64,000 nucleotides of DNA from Agromyces allii (GCF_009749385.1 NZ_WBIN01000004.1:124001-188000), one strand, 5' to 3'; counted from the first letter of the stretch, positions 1 through 8,556 are shown. Program-made: numbers and translations. Notes: generated from the sequence alone by a model not told the origin.

Positions 1-347
1 TCGCTGATCACGCCCTGGTCGCGCAGCGCCGAGGCCTTCGCGATCTCGTCGGCCGGGTTCGCGAACGAGACCTTTCGCACCTCCTCGTCGGAGTACTCGA
101 CGATGTCCGGCCTGCTGCCCGCCGATCGCTCCCCCATGCCCTGGCCGCGCACGATCAGGTAGACGAGTCCGGTGATGAACGGCAGGAAGACGAGCAGCAC
201 GATCCACAGCGCCTTCATCCACCCGTTGATGTCGTGGGAGCGGAAGATGTCGATCGCGATGTAGATCAGCGCGAAGAGGTAGGCGACGTAGGCGAAGATC
301 AGGAAGCTGAACCAGATCCAGTCCCACACGGTGGCGAACATTCCCAT
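1..347 (-). CDS. PLDc_N/SHOCT-type membrane protein, C-terminally cut by window edge
   Basis: Reading leftwards from an ATG at 347 gives at least 115 residues without a stop, so the gene continues beyond base 1. Two hydrophobic segments (about residues 10-32 and 44-64) are separated by a short polar loop and followed by a charged tail. The second helix carries the LPFITGLVYL-type motif typical of the PLDc_N domain, which is common in actinobacterial two-helix membrane proteins. The tail ending in DEIAKASALRDQGVIS resembles the start of a SHOCT motif. Function is unknown; it probably sits in the cytoplasmic membrane. An alternative in-frame ATG lies two codons downstream at 341. Confidence 0.75.
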   Translation of the reverse strand, partial: MGMFATVWDWIWFSFLIFAYVAYLFALIYIAIDIFRSHDINGWMKALWIVLLVFLPFITGLVYLIVRGQGMGERSAGSRPDIVEYSDEEVRKVSFANPADEIAKASALRDQGVIS

Positions 348-482
348 ATTCGGGGCCCTCTCGATCGGAGCACGCAGCGGGCGTGCCGTCTGGCGCTCAA
401 CCTATCGCCGCACCGCCCGCCGAGGAAGAGGCGCGCCCGGGCGTTTCGTCGGCATGCGGGCGCGGTGCCGTCGCGGCGCGCG

Positions 483-1325
483 CTAGGCGATCGCCGGCGC
501 GGTCGCGGCCCGTGCTCGCCGGGCGCGCGCACCCCAGCGCCCGTCGCGGTACTCCACGTCGATCGGATGATCGAACGCCGAGGAGACGTGGGCGCTCGTG
601 ATGACGTCGCGTGCCGGGCCGGCCACGACCACCCGACCCTGCGCGACGAGCAGCGCATGCGTCGTCGTGCTCGGCAGTTCCTCGAGGTGGTGGGTGACGA
701 GGATCGAGGCGATCTCGGGATGGGTCTGCTCGAGCAGGTCGATGGTCTCGAGCAGCTGTTCGCGCGCGGCCACGTCGAGCCCGGTCGAGGGCTCGTCGAG
801 CAGCAGCAGCCTGGGTTCGGCCACGAGCGCCCTCGCGATCAGCGTGCGTCCGCGCTCGCCCTGCGAGAGCGTCGGCCAGCGGCTGTCGCCCTTGCCTCCG
901 AGGCCGAGCATCTCGATGAGCGCGTCGGCGCGGGTCGCCTGCTCGGGCGTCGCCTGCCAGCGCATCGCGGTCTCGATCGTGCCGGTCAATCCGGTGAGCA
1001 CGACCTCGCGCACCGACAACGGCGACCGAACCGGATGCCGCGGGTTCACGTGTCCGATCTCACGGCGCAGCGCCTGCAGCTCGACGTGCCCGAGTCGGCC
1101 GCCGAGCACGTCGACGGTGCCCGACGACGGATGGGTGACCGCGCCGCAGAACCCGAGGATCGTGCTCTTGCCCGCGCCGTTCGGGCCGAGCAGCGCCCAG
1201 TGCTGCCCGGCCTCGACGACGAGGCTCACGCGGTCGAGGATCGTGCGGCCGTCGCGCACGAACGTGACCTCGTCGAGTCGGAGCACGGGTGTTCGTGCGG
1301 GGTCGTGCTGGGCTCGTCCGTTCAC
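483..1325 (-). CDS. ABC transporter ATP-binding protein
   Basis: A 280-residue stand-alone ABC ATPase. The Walker A motif GPNGAGKST lies near residue 47, the signature LSQGE near 155 and Walker B LLLLDEPSTGLD follows, with the switch His in VTHH. The overall look (one nucleotide-binding domain, a metal/molybdate-type or PhrA/ModF-like ATPase) is clear, but no permease or binding protein is adjacent, so the substrate cannot be assigned. The start at 1325 is preferred because the domain begins within 15 residues of it. The downstream neighbour in the direction of transcription is the PLDc_N gene; the upstream neighbour is a sodium-symporter-type carrier. Confidence 0.85.
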   Translation of the reverse strand: MNGRAQHDPARTPVLRLDEVTFVRDGRTILDRVSLVVEAGQHWALLGPNGAGKSTILGFCGAVTHPSSGTVDVLGGRLGHVELQALRREIGHVNPRHPVRSPLSVREVVLTGLTGTIETAMRWQATPEQATRADALIEMLGLGGKGDSRWPTLSQGERGRTLIARALVAEPRLLLLDEPSTGLDVAAREQLLETIDLLEQTHPEIASILVTHHLEELPSTTTHALLVAQGRVVVAGPARDVITSAHVSSAFDHPIDVEYRDGRWGARARRARAATAPAIA

Positions 1326-1377
1326 CCGTGCGATGCTACGGGACCGGCCGCACCCGCCCGACCGCCCGCCCGCCCGC

Positions 1378-2277
1378 TCAGACGGTCGCCGGCTGCTCGG
1401 CCGCGTCGTCGCCGACGGCGGCCGCGGCGTCCGCCCGATCGCGGATGAGGAACCCGAAGCCGAACGCGATGAAGAACATGAGCACGCCGTAGACCGCGGC
1501 CGGCAGGCTCAGCTCGGTCGAGAGCAGCACGGTCTGCGCGATCACGATCGCGAGGGTCGCGTTGTGGATGCCGATCTCGAACGACGCGGCGATGGCCTGC
1601 CGCTTGCCGACCCGCAGCCAGCGCGGAACGAGGTAGCCGATCGAGAGGCTGATCAGGCAGAACACCACGGTGATGAGCGCGAGCTGGGCGAAGTTCGCGA
1701 GGAGCAGCGCCCAGTTCGACGCCACGGCTCCGGCGATGACGACCACGAGGATCACGACCGAGGCGATGCGCACGGGCTTGTCCATGCGGTCGGCGAACGT
1801 CGGCGCGAAGCGTCGCACGAGCATGCCGAGGGCGACCGGCAGCAGCACGATGGCGAACACCTCGAGGGTCTTCGACCATTGCAGGCCGAGCTGGTCGTCG
1901 AACGGGTTGAAGAAGAGGATCGCGAGGTTCGTGATGATCGGCAGGGTGAAGACCGCCAGCACCGAGTTGACCGCCGTCAGCGAGATGTTCAGGGCCACGT
2001 CGCCGCGGAAGAGGTGGCTGTAGAGGTTCGCGGTCGTGCCGCCGGGCGAGGCCGCGAGCATCATCATGCCGACGGCCAGCACGGGCGGCAGCTGGAAGGC
2101 CAGCACGAGACCGAAGCAGATCGCCGGCAGCACGATCAACTGGCAGAGCAGGGCGATGATCACCGCCTTCGGCTGCTTCAGGACCCTGGCGAAATCGCCG
2201 AGGGTCAGACTGAGCCCGAGACCGAACATGATGATGCCCAGGGCCACGGGAAGGCCGATGGTGGTCAACGCTGACAT
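1378..2277 (-). CDS. Bile acid:sodium symporter (BASS) family carrier
   Basis: A 299-residue protein starting MSALTTIG at 2277 with about nine hydrophobic segments covering nearly its whole length. The sequence features AASPGGTTANLYSHL and an ALxIVIAQTVLLS region near the end match the BASS/NTCP family, including the SPGG crossover motif that precedes the sodium site. These carriers import organic anions with sodium; the substrate in actinobacteria is generally unknown. The open frame extends upstream, but that part is arginine-rich and antisense-like. The short acidic C terminus is cytoplasmic by inference. Confidence 0.88.
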   Translation of the reverse strand: MSALTTIGLPVALGIIMFGLGLSLTLGDFARVLKQPKAVIIALLCQLIVLPAICFGLVLAFQLPPVLAVGMMMLAASPGGTTANLYSHLFRGDVALNISLTAVNSVLAVFTLPIITNLAILFFNPFDDQLGLQWSKTLEVFAIVLLPVALGMLVRRFAPTFADRMDKPVRIASVVILVVVIAGAVASNWALLLANFAQLALITVVFCLISLSIGYLVPRWLRVGKRQAIAASFEIGIHNATLAIVIAQTVLLSTELSLPAAVYGVLMFFIAFGFGFLIRDRADAAAAVGDDAAEQPATV

Positions 2278-2342
2278 GCACACAGTGTGCCGGATGTCGC
2301 GGGCGGGCGTGAGGCCCCTGTGGAGGGGGCCGGCGCCGTCGG

Positions 2343-3527
2343 TCAGTCGAGCGAGTCGAGCCAGCCCTCGAGCGTCGGCAGCGCGAGGTAGGCGATGGTG
2401 CTGTGGGTCGCGAGCGGCACGACCTCGTAGGTGACGTCGTCGCCCAGTGCACGCACGTGTTCGACGAATTCCGCGGTGTCTGCCGGCAGCACGAGCGCGT
2501 CGTCGGCGCCCTGCGCGATGTACACGGGCGCCTCGACGGCGCGCTGTCCGGCCGAGTTGTCGGCGAGCAGGGTCGCCCACGGCTCGGTCTTCGTCGGGTC
2601 GTGTGCGAAGAAGTCGCCGATGAGCGGTTGCCCGATCTCGTGCAGCCGGTCGAGGTTCGTCAGCAGGCAGAGCTCGTTCATCTCGGGCGATGCGGCGACC
2701 GCGGCCGGCGTCAGGATCTCGTCGAGCTCGGCGCCCGGCGTGCTCGGCCCGTACACCGAGGCGAACGCCGGGAACGCGTAGGAGCCGATCGTCACGCCCG
2801 AGATGTCGTCGAGGTGCGAGCCCATGAGCGCCGTGAGGTCCGCGGCGGGTGCTGCGGCCGCGACTCCGGCGACCGTGAGCTCTGGCGCGTAGTCCGGCGC
2901 CTGCTCGGCGGCGAAGAGCACCGCCTGCCCGCCCTGCGAATGACCCCACAGCACGACCCGGTCGCTCGCCTCGGCTGCCTCGAGGTGCTGCGCCGCGCGC
3001 ACGGCGTCGAGCACGCTCCGAGCGGCGGTCTGCGCGACCAGGTACGAATCGGGGCCCTCGGTGCCCATGCCGGCGTAGTCGGTCGCCACGACCGTGTACC
3101 CCCGATCGAGCATGAGCCGGAGCCCCTCGATGCCGATGAACGGGTCGAAGCCGCGCGACGGCGCGCACGAGGCATCCGTTCCCGTCGTCGGATGCCCCCA
3201 CGCGAGCACCGTGCGCCCGTTCTCGGGCGCGGGGCCGAGCGGGGTCACGACGATGCCCGTCACGACGATCGGGTCGACGTTCAGGTCGGTCGAGCGGTAC
3301 ATGATGCGCCAGGCCTCGGAGGCCGCGGGCACGCCCTCGAGCGGCTCGCTGCGCACGAGGGTGCCCGGCTCGCCGTCGGCCGCGCCGTCGGGCTGTTCGT
3401 AGAAGTCGGCGAGGCCCGGCTGCTCGGCGGCGTCACCGGCAACCCGGATGAGCTCGACGGCGACGAGCGCGCCGACCACGGCGATGACGGATGCCGCGAC
3501 CACGGCGACGACTCGGCGAGCCCGCAT
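2343..3527 (-). CDS. Secretory lipase-type alpha/beta hydrolase
   Basis: A 394-residue protein starting MRARRVVAVV, with a strong GGGGAG ribosome site just upstream of 3527. An N-terminal hydrophobic stretch (residues 7-29) is a signal peptide or membrane anchor. The nucleophile elbow is GHSQGG, followed by the APAADL segment characteristic of the fungal/actinobacterial LIP secretory-lipase family; an Asp in GADDALV and a His in ATHST complete a plausible triad. Expected to hydrolyse esters or lipids outside the cell. The upstream extension of the frame is out of character and was excluded. It is divergent from the DUF1801 gene. Confidence 0.85.
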   Translation of the reverse strand: MRARRVVAVVAASVIAVVGALVAVELIRVAGDAAEQPGLADFYEQPDGAADGEPGTLVRSEPLEGVPAASEAWRIMYRSTDLNVDPIVVTGIVVTPLGPAPENGRTVLAWGHPTTGTDASCAPSRGFDPFIGIEGLRLMLDRGYTVVATDYAGMGTEGPDSYLVAQTAARSVLDAVRAAQHLEAAEASDRVVLWGHSQGGQAVLFAAEQAPDYAPELTVAGVAAAAPAADLTALMGSHLDDISGVTIGSYAFPAFASVYGPSTPGAELDEILTPAAVAASPEMNELCLLTNLDRLHEIGQPLIGDFFAHDPTKTEPWATLLADNSAGQRAVEAPVYIAQGADDALVLPADTAEFVEHVRALGDDVTYEVVPLATHSTIAYLALPTLEGWLDSLD

Positions 3528-3711
3528 GCCACTCCCCCTGCGACGCGCCCGGAGCACCGCGAGTCCAGCATCGCCCGTGAACTCGGCTCGGCGCAATGGG
3601 CTCGCCGGGTGCACCGATGCCGCGGCGGCCGGCCGCCCGTCGCGACCGACCGCCCGATCCGGCTCGCGACCCCCGCAGTACGCTGGAGCCGAGTCCCGAC
3701 GAGGAGGCCCC

Positions 3712-4143
3712 ATGGCCGAGAAGCAGCCCGCGATGTCCCCGTCCGACCTGCCGGTCGAGGTCGTGCTCGACCGGGCGACGGGCGCGCGCCGCGCCGAGGC
3801 CGACGAGCTGAACGCCATGCTCTGCGAGATCAGCGGCGAGGAGCCGGTCGTCTGGGCCGGGCGGATTATCGGGTTCGGCGAGTTCGAGTACCGCTACGAG
3901 AGCGGACACGGCGGGCGCTCGCCGATGCTCGCGTTCGCGCCGGGACCGACCAAGCACACGATCTACCTCGCGGAGGACTTCGCCGACCGCTGGCCCGACC
4001 TCGTGGCCGCCCTCGGCCCGCACCGGGCGAGCAAGGTCTGCCTCTCCCTCACCCGGCTGACGAACGTCGACCGCGCAGCGCTCCGCGGCCTGCTCGAACG
4101 TTCGCTCGCCGACGCGCGGTCGCAGGCGGATTCCGCCGACTGA
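3712..4143 (+). CDS. DUF1801 domain protein
   Basis: A 143-residue soluble protein with an excellent GAGGAGG ribosome site before ATG 3712. Residues 20-135 match the DUF1801 (YdhG-like) fold: VVWAGRIIGFGEFEY, then a GPTKHTIYL strand, then GPHRASKVCL. The family has no established enzymatic role. Its last 95 bases overlap the 3' end of the convergent UbiB-type kinase gene on the other strand; both frames appear genuine, since each retains its family's terminal features. Confidence 0.82.
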   Translation: MAEKQPAMSPSDLPVEVVLDRATGARRAEADELNAMLCEISGEEPVVWAGRIIGFGEFEYRYESGHGGRSPMLAFAPGPTKHTIYLAEDFADRWPDLVAALGPHRASKVCLSLTRLTNVDRAALRGLLERSLADARSQADSAD

Positions 4144-5749
4144 CGCGGAGCACCGCGCCCGCGACGAGGAGCCCGCTGAACAGGATCGCCGAGACGGTCC
4201 TCCGGTTCGCACGCTCGAGCCGGGCGATCCGCCGTTCGAGGGCCGGGGTCGCGACGACGACGTCTCCCTGCTCGATGCGCGTGATCACGGCGTCGAGCCG
4301 CTTCGGCAGACGCCAGGCGAGGCCGACGACCTCGAACGCCTGCTGCGCGACATCCTGCACCACGTTGCCGCGCTCGTCGCGGATCAGCTTCGTCGCGTAC
4401 GGCTCGATGGAGTCCCACAGGTTGAACTCGGGATTCAGCGCGCTGCACACCCCCGAGGTCAACGACATCGCCCGGATGATGAGCAGGAAGTGCTCGGGCA
4501 GCTGGAACGGCAGCGAACGCACGACCTCGCCGAACTGCTCCGCGAACTCGCGGAACTCCCGCGGATCGACCTCGCGCAGCTCGGCGAACCCCATGCCCCC
4601 GAACCGGGCGAAGAGCTGGGTCATCGCGCGCTCGAGCTCTCCGGTGTCGGCGGAGGGCAGGAGCACTCCCACGTCGCGCACCGCGTCGATGAGGCCCTTG
4701 CCGTCGCGCGAGGCGGCCGCGATCAGCAGTTTGCGGAGGCCGCTGCGGGTGCCGGCCGGAACCTCGCCCATCATGCCGAAATCGATGAAGGTGAGCTTCC
4801 ACGGGCGGGGCGCCGAGGCATCAGAGCCGGCGACCCGCTCGAGCGGCGTCACGAAGATGTTGCCCGGGTGCGGATCGGCGTGGAAGAAGCCGTTCGTGAA
4901 CAGCTGGTCGAACATCACGGCCGCGAAGACCGGCGCGACCTCGGCCGGATCGATGCCGGCTGCGGCGAGCGCCGCGGCATCCGTGATCTTGACGGCCGTG
5001 ACGTCTTCGAGCGTGAGCACGCGTCTGGTCGATCGCTCCCAGACCACGGTCGGCACGCCGACCCGGTCGTCGTCGGCGAAGTCGGCGGCGAAGCGCTCGG
5101 CGTTGACGGCCTCGTGCACGTAGTCGATCTCCTCGAGGCTCGTCTGGGCGAACTCCTCGACGAGGGCGTGCGTGTTCACGCGGTCGGAGACCAGCCGCAC
5201 GTGGCTGAGCCAGCCGGCCACCTTGCGGAGCGCCGCCAGGTCGACGTCGACGATCGCGTCGATGCCGGGTCGCTGCACCTTGACGACCACGCCGCTCAGC
5301 CCGGTCTCGGCCGCATCCACCGGACCCAGCAGGGCTCGATGCGCCTGCCCGAGGGAGGCCGCCGCGATCGGCACCTCGTCGACCGACGCGAACGCCCGTT
5401 CGAGCGGCATGCCGAGTTCGGCCTCGGCGAGCGCCCGGATCGCGTCGAAGGGCACGGGCGGCACCTCGTCCTGCAGCCCGGCCAGCTCGGCCGTGATCTC
5501 GGGCGGCAGCACGTCGAGCCGCGAGGACATGAACTGGCCGACCTTGATCATGAGGCCGCCGAGGTCGACCGCGAGGGCGTGGAAGCGTCGTGCGAAGCGT
5601 CGCATCCGCTTCGACCTGGTGCGCTCGGCGAGCCTCGCGAGCCCGATGCGCGGGAGCAGCAGTTCGTACCACCACGTCACGGCGAGGTTCCAGCCCGCGA
5701 ACCGCAGGATACGGCGGTACCGCGCGCGGGTGTCGCCTGCGCCGGGCAT
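4049..5749 (-). CDS. ABC1/UbiB-family atypical kinase
   Basis: A 566-residue protein starting MPGAGDTRAR with a GAGGCGAG ribosome site. Hallmarks of the UbiB/ADCK family are visible: the KxGQ motif (K69, G71, Q72), the alanine-rich nucleotide loop AAASLGQAH, the HADPHPGNIF catalytic loop and the IDFGMMG metal-binding loop. A single hydrophobic helix near the C terminus probably anchors it in the membrane. Members influence isoprenoid-lipid or quinone biology, but the actinobacterial role is unproven. It follows the padR gene after 38 bases in the same direction, so the two are probably one operon. Confidence 0.9.
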   Translation of the reverse strand: MPGAGDTRARYRRILRFAGWNLAVTWWYELLLPRIGLARLAERTRSKRMRRFARRFHALAVDLGGLMIKVGQFMSSRLDVLPPEITAELAGLQDEVPPVPFDAIRALAEAELGMPLERAFASVDEVPIAAASLGQAHRALLGPVDAAETGLSGVVVKVQRPGIDAIVDVDLAALRKVAGWLSHVRLVSDRVNTHALVEEFAQTSLEEIDYVHEAVNAERFAADFADDDRVGVPTVVWERSTRRVLTLEDVTAVKITDAAALAAAGIDPAEVAPVFAAVMFDQLFTNGFFHADPHPGNIFVTPLERVAGSDASAPRPWKLTFIDFGMMGEVPAGTRSGLRKLLIAAASRDGKGLIDAVRDVGVLLPSADTGELERAMTQLFARFGGMGFAELREVDPREFREFAEQFGEVVRSLPFQLPEHFLLIIRAMSLTSGVCSALNPEFNLWDSIEPYATKLIRDERGNVVQDVAQQAFEVVGLAWRLPKRLDAVITRIEQGDVVVATPALERRIARLERANRRTVSAILFSGLLVAGAVLRVSRRNPPATARRRANVRAGRGALRGRRSSAG

Positions 5750-5787
5750 CGACTCGCCTCGATCCCGACGAACGGATGCCACCCTCG

Positions 5788-6342
5788 TCAGTCCTGGGCG
5801 AGGATCGAGTAGAGGCGGCGACGCGCCTCGTCGAGCGCGGCCACGGCCTGCTGCACCTGCTCGGGCGTGCCGGTGCGGCCGACCTGGGCCGCAGCCTGCG
5901 CGAGCTCGAAGCCGGCCTTGGGCAGGGCCGCGGCGCCGCCCGCGTCGGAGGCCTGCGGGTTCCACGGTTCGGACCCGGCCGCGTCGGCGACCGCCGCGCG
6001 CCCCTCGTCGGTCAGCGAGTAGGTTTTGCGACCGTTGGACTCCTGGGCGCTGATGAGCCCTTCGTCGGCGAGCAGCTGCAGCGTCGGGTAGACGGAGCCC
6101 GCGCTGGGCTTCCAGGTGCCGCCGCTGCGCTCCTCGATCTCGTGGATGATCTGGTAGCCGTGCATCGACTGCTCGGCGAGCAGCGCGAGCACGGCCGCGC
6201 GCACGTCGCCGCGACCTGCGCGACTGCTGCCTGCGCGCTTCTCGAAGGTGGAGCGCAGCTGCTCCATCGCCTGCCAGATGTTCTCGGCGCCGACGCCGAA
6301 ACCCCCGGTCGGGCCGAATCCGGATGAGAACGAACCAGTCAT
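5788..6342 (-). CDS. PadR-family transcriptional regulator
   Basis: A 184-residue protein starting MTGSFSSGFG with ribosome site GAGGAAGAGG. A glycine-rich N terminus of about 45 residues precedes a classic PadR winged helix: LLAEQSMHGYQIIHEIEERSGG, then PSAGSVYPTLQLLADEGL (about residues 55-100). The C-terminal helices would form the dimerisation arm. PadR repressors commonly regulate themselves and the gene next to them, here the UbiB-type kinase. It is divergent from the AlaRS-like gene, so that gene could also be under its control. Confidence 0.9.
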   Translation of the reverse strand: MTGSFSSGFGPTGGFGVGAENIWQAMEQLRSTFEKRAGSSRAGRGDVRAAVLALLAEQSMHGYQIIHEIEERSGGTWKPSAGSVYPTLQLLADEGLISAQESNGRKTYSLTDEGRAAVADAAGSEPWNPQASDAGGAAALPKAGFELAQAAAQVGRTGTPEQVQQAVAALDEARRRLYSILAQD

Positions 6343-6367
6343 GACGACCTCTTCCTCGGAGCGTGAA

Positions 6368-6387
6368 CGATACTCGACGATATATCC
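6368..6387. promoter_or_regulatory. Candidate PadR operator between padR and the AlaRS-like gene
   Basis: The 153-base divergent intergenic region contains an AT-rich patch unusual for this genome: a direct repeat of ACGATA followed by the perfect palindrome GATATATC at 6379-6386. It lies about 26 bases upstream of the padR start codon. AT-rich partial dyads at this spot are typical of autoregulatory PadR sites. This is inference only. Confidence 0.35.
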
Positions 6388-6495
6388 GGATCTCTCGCGC
6401 CGGTAGGGGTCGGGGCGGTCCCCCAGCATGCTCGCAGGATCGCGCTCGCGGCGCGCCGCGCCCGAACGGATGCGCGATTGCGGTCGAATGGGCGC

Positions 6496-7893
6496 GTGAC
6501 CGCAGACGAGATCCGACAGGCGTTCCTCGAGTTCATGGCCGAGCGCGGCCACGTGATCATCCCCCGCTCCCCGTTGATCCCGCACGACGATCCCACGACC
6601 CTGTTCACCGGAAGCGGGATGCAACCCCTTCTGCCGTACCTGCTCGGGGCAGCGCATCCGGCCGGCGGTCGACTCGCCGACAGCCAGACGTGCCTGCGCG
6701 TGCAGGACATCGAGGAGGTCGGCGACAACCGGCACACGACCTTCTTCGAGATGCTCGGCAACTGGAGCCTCGGCGAGTACTTCAAGGAGGAGCAGATCCC
6801 CCAGATCTGGACCTTCCTGACGGAGAAGGTCGGGCTCGACCCCGATCGCATCTACGTGTCGTGCTTCAGCGGCGACCCGGCCCACGGCATCCCGAAGGAC
6901 GAGGAGGCCGCCGGCATCTGGACGCGGCTGTTCACCGCGGCCGGCGTCTCGACGGGCACGTTCGACGCGGGAACCGAGGAGCACGCGGCCGCCGTCGGCA
7001 CCGACGGTGCGCGCATCGCGTTCTACGGCAAGAAGAACTGGTGGTGCCGCGGCGGATCGGCGGCCGACATGCCGATCGGCGAGCCCGGCGGACCCGACAG
7101 CGAGATCTTCTACCTCTTCCCCGACGTCGAGCACGACCCCGCCTACGGCGCCAACTGCCACCAGAACTGCGACTGCGGCCGGTTCATCGAACTCGGCAAC
7201 TCGGTGTTCATGGAGTACCGGAAGACCGAGACCGGATTCGAGGAGCTGCCGCGCCGCAACGTCGACTACGGCGGCGGCCTGGCCCGCATCGCGGCCGCGG
7301 CCATGGACAGCCCCGACGTCTTCCGCATCACCCTGCTGTGGCCGATCGTCGAGCGTCTGCAGGAGCTGTCGGGCCGGTCGTACGACGACGAGACGCGAGC
7401 GATGCGCGTCGTGGCCGACCACCTCAGGGGGGCCGTGTTCCTCGCCGTCGACGGCGTGCAACCGAGCAACAAGGCGCAGGGCTACGTGATGCGGCGCCTC
7501 ATCCGCCGCGCCATCCGGTTCGCGTTCGACCTCGGGCTGGAGGAGAACTTCTTCGCCGAGGTCGTTCCGACGATCTCGCGCATCTACGAGGCGCACTACC
7601 CCGAGGTCGCCGACCACTCCGAGTACGTGCTGCGCGTGCTGGCGAAGGAGGAGCAGGCGTTCCGTCGCACCCTTCGGAAGGGGCTGAAGCAGCTCAACGC
7701 GTACCGCGCGACGGGGGTCACGGGCCGCGAGCTGTTCCTGCTCTCCGACACGTTCGGGTTCCCGGTCGAGCTCTCGACCGAGGAGGCGCGACGACAGGGC
7801 ATCGAGCTGAGCGCCGACTGGCGGGCGGAGTTCGACGAGCAGCTCGACGCGCAGCGGCGGCGTTCGCAGCGCACGACGACGCTGCACGTCTGA
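6496..7893 (+). CDS. Editing-domain-less alanyl-tRNA synthetase paralogue
   Basis: A 465-residue protein starting MTADEIRQ (GTG 6496). A TTG six codons upstream is possible, but canonical AlaRS starts here. It aligns with the class II catalytic core and helical tRNA-recognition region of AlaRS: TTLFTGSGMQPLLPYL, the HTTFFEMLGNWSLGEYFK motif 2 and the GGGLARIAAA motif 3, then helices through LLSDTFGFPVEL. It stops where the editing domain would begin, so editing and C-Ala domains are absent (full AlaRS is about 880 residues). The usual TGPCGPCSE loop is altered to GEPGGPDSE, and an unusual CHQNCDC cluster precedes GRFIELGN. It may charge a special tRNA or another carrier; the substrate is unknown. 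Confidence 0.85.
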   Translation: MTADEIRQAFLEFMAERGHVIIPRSPLIPHDDPTTLFTGSGMQPLLPYLLGAAHPAGGRLADSQTCLRVQDIEEVGDNRHTTFFEMLGNWSLGEYFKEEQIPQIWTFLTEKVGLDPDRIYVSCFSGDPAHGIPKDEEAAGIWTRLFTAAGVSTGTFDAGTEEHAAAVGTDGARIAFYGKKNWWCRGGSAADMPIGEPGGPDSEIFYLFPDVEHDPAYGANCHQNCDCGRFIELGNSVFMEYRKTETGFEELPRRNVDYGGGLARIAAAAMDSPDVFRITLLWPIVERLQELSGRSYDDETRAMRVVADHLRGAVFLAVDGVQPSNKAQGYVMRRLIRRAIRFAFDLGLEENFFAEVVPTISRIYEAHYPEVADHSEYVLRVLAKEEQAFRRTLRKGLKQLNAYRATGVTGRELFLLSDTFGFPVELSTEEARRQGIELSADWRAEFDEQLDAQRRRSQRTTTLHV

Positions 7894-7973
7894 AGCGACC
7901 CGGTCGGCCTGATCCCTCGCCGTGGGCGTCCTCTTGCCACGATGACGGCTCGCCGCGAGTTTGGCCTGCACTG

Positions 7974-8012
7974 GGGATGCGCACCTGAGGCGCCTCGCCA
8001 GGTGCGAATCCT
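7974..8012. terminator. Imperfect hairpin between convergent genes, with tRNA T-arm-like 3' half
   Basis: Bases 7980-7987 pair with 7999-8006 (eight pairs). Five further pairs plus one mismatch extend the stem outward (7974-7979 with 8007-8012). It sits between the AlaRS-like gene and the convergent lrp gene and has no T tract. The right half plus flank (7998-8022) also resembles a tRNA 3' end: a five-pair T-stem CCAGG/CCTGG around loop TGCGAAT, then GTCCTCC and A. No matching GGAGGAC 5' acceptor strand was found upstream, so no intact tRNA is called. Confidence 0.5.
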
Positions 8013-8085
8013 GGGTCCTCCACTGTGTCGGGTCGTCCTCAGCGCGACCATGGGCGACGGATGCCGGTGGTCGAACTCCTGCGGT

Positions 8086-8556
8086 TCAGCCGAGCGGCAG
8101 CGGCGAGCGCGGCTTCGTGACGCCGAAGGCGAACGTGGTCGTGATGCCCGCGATCGACGGGATGGCGCGGAGCTGCGTTCGCATGAGCTCCTCGTACTCG
8201 CTGAACGAGGCGACGGCCACCTTCGCGAGGTAGTCGTCGTCGCCCGCGAGGAGGTACGCCTCGACCACCTCGGGGATGTCCCGGAGCCGCTCCTCGACCT
8301 GATCGACCACGTCGGTCGCGTGCGACGAGAGCCGGAGCCGCACGAACGCGGTGATCGCGAGCCCGACCGTGCCGGCGGCGATCTCCGCCGTGTATCCCGT
8401 GATGACCCCGTCGTCCTGCAGCGCCCGCACGCGGCGCAGGCACGGCGACGGCGACAGCCCCACTCGGTCGGCGAGCTCCTGGTTGGTGAGGCGCCCATCG
8501 TGCTGGAGTTCGAGCAGGATGTGGCGATCGATGGCATCGAGGGTTCGCATTGGCAT
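8086..8556 (-). CDS. Lrp/AsnC-family transcriptional regulator
   Basis: A 156-residue protein with an N-terminal helix-turn-helix (DAIDRHILLELQHDGRL, then LADRVGLSPSPCLRRV) and a C-terminal RAM/ligand domain ending TTTFAFGVTK. Two in-frame ATG codons compete, at 8556 and 8550; neither has a ribosome site, and the choice changes only two residues. Lrp-type proteins sense amino acids as octamers. It is divergent from an EamA permease, the common regulator/amino-acid-exporter arrangement. A palindrome covers its start region, implying autoregulation. Confidence 0.9.
   Translation of the reverse strand: MPMRTLDAIDRHILLELQHDGRLTNQELADRVGLSPSPCLRRVRALQDDGVITGYTAEIAAGTVGLAITAFVRLRLSSHATDVVDQVEERLRDIPEVVEAYLLAGDDDYLAKVAVASFSEYEELMRTQLRAIPSIAGITTTFAFGVTKPRSPLPLG

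Noticed and set aside
7891..8040. Full tRNA downstream of the AlaRS-like gene
   Set aside because: The T arm and 3' acceptor half look right, but no complementary 5' acceptor or believable D and anticodon arms could be found; kept only as a finding.
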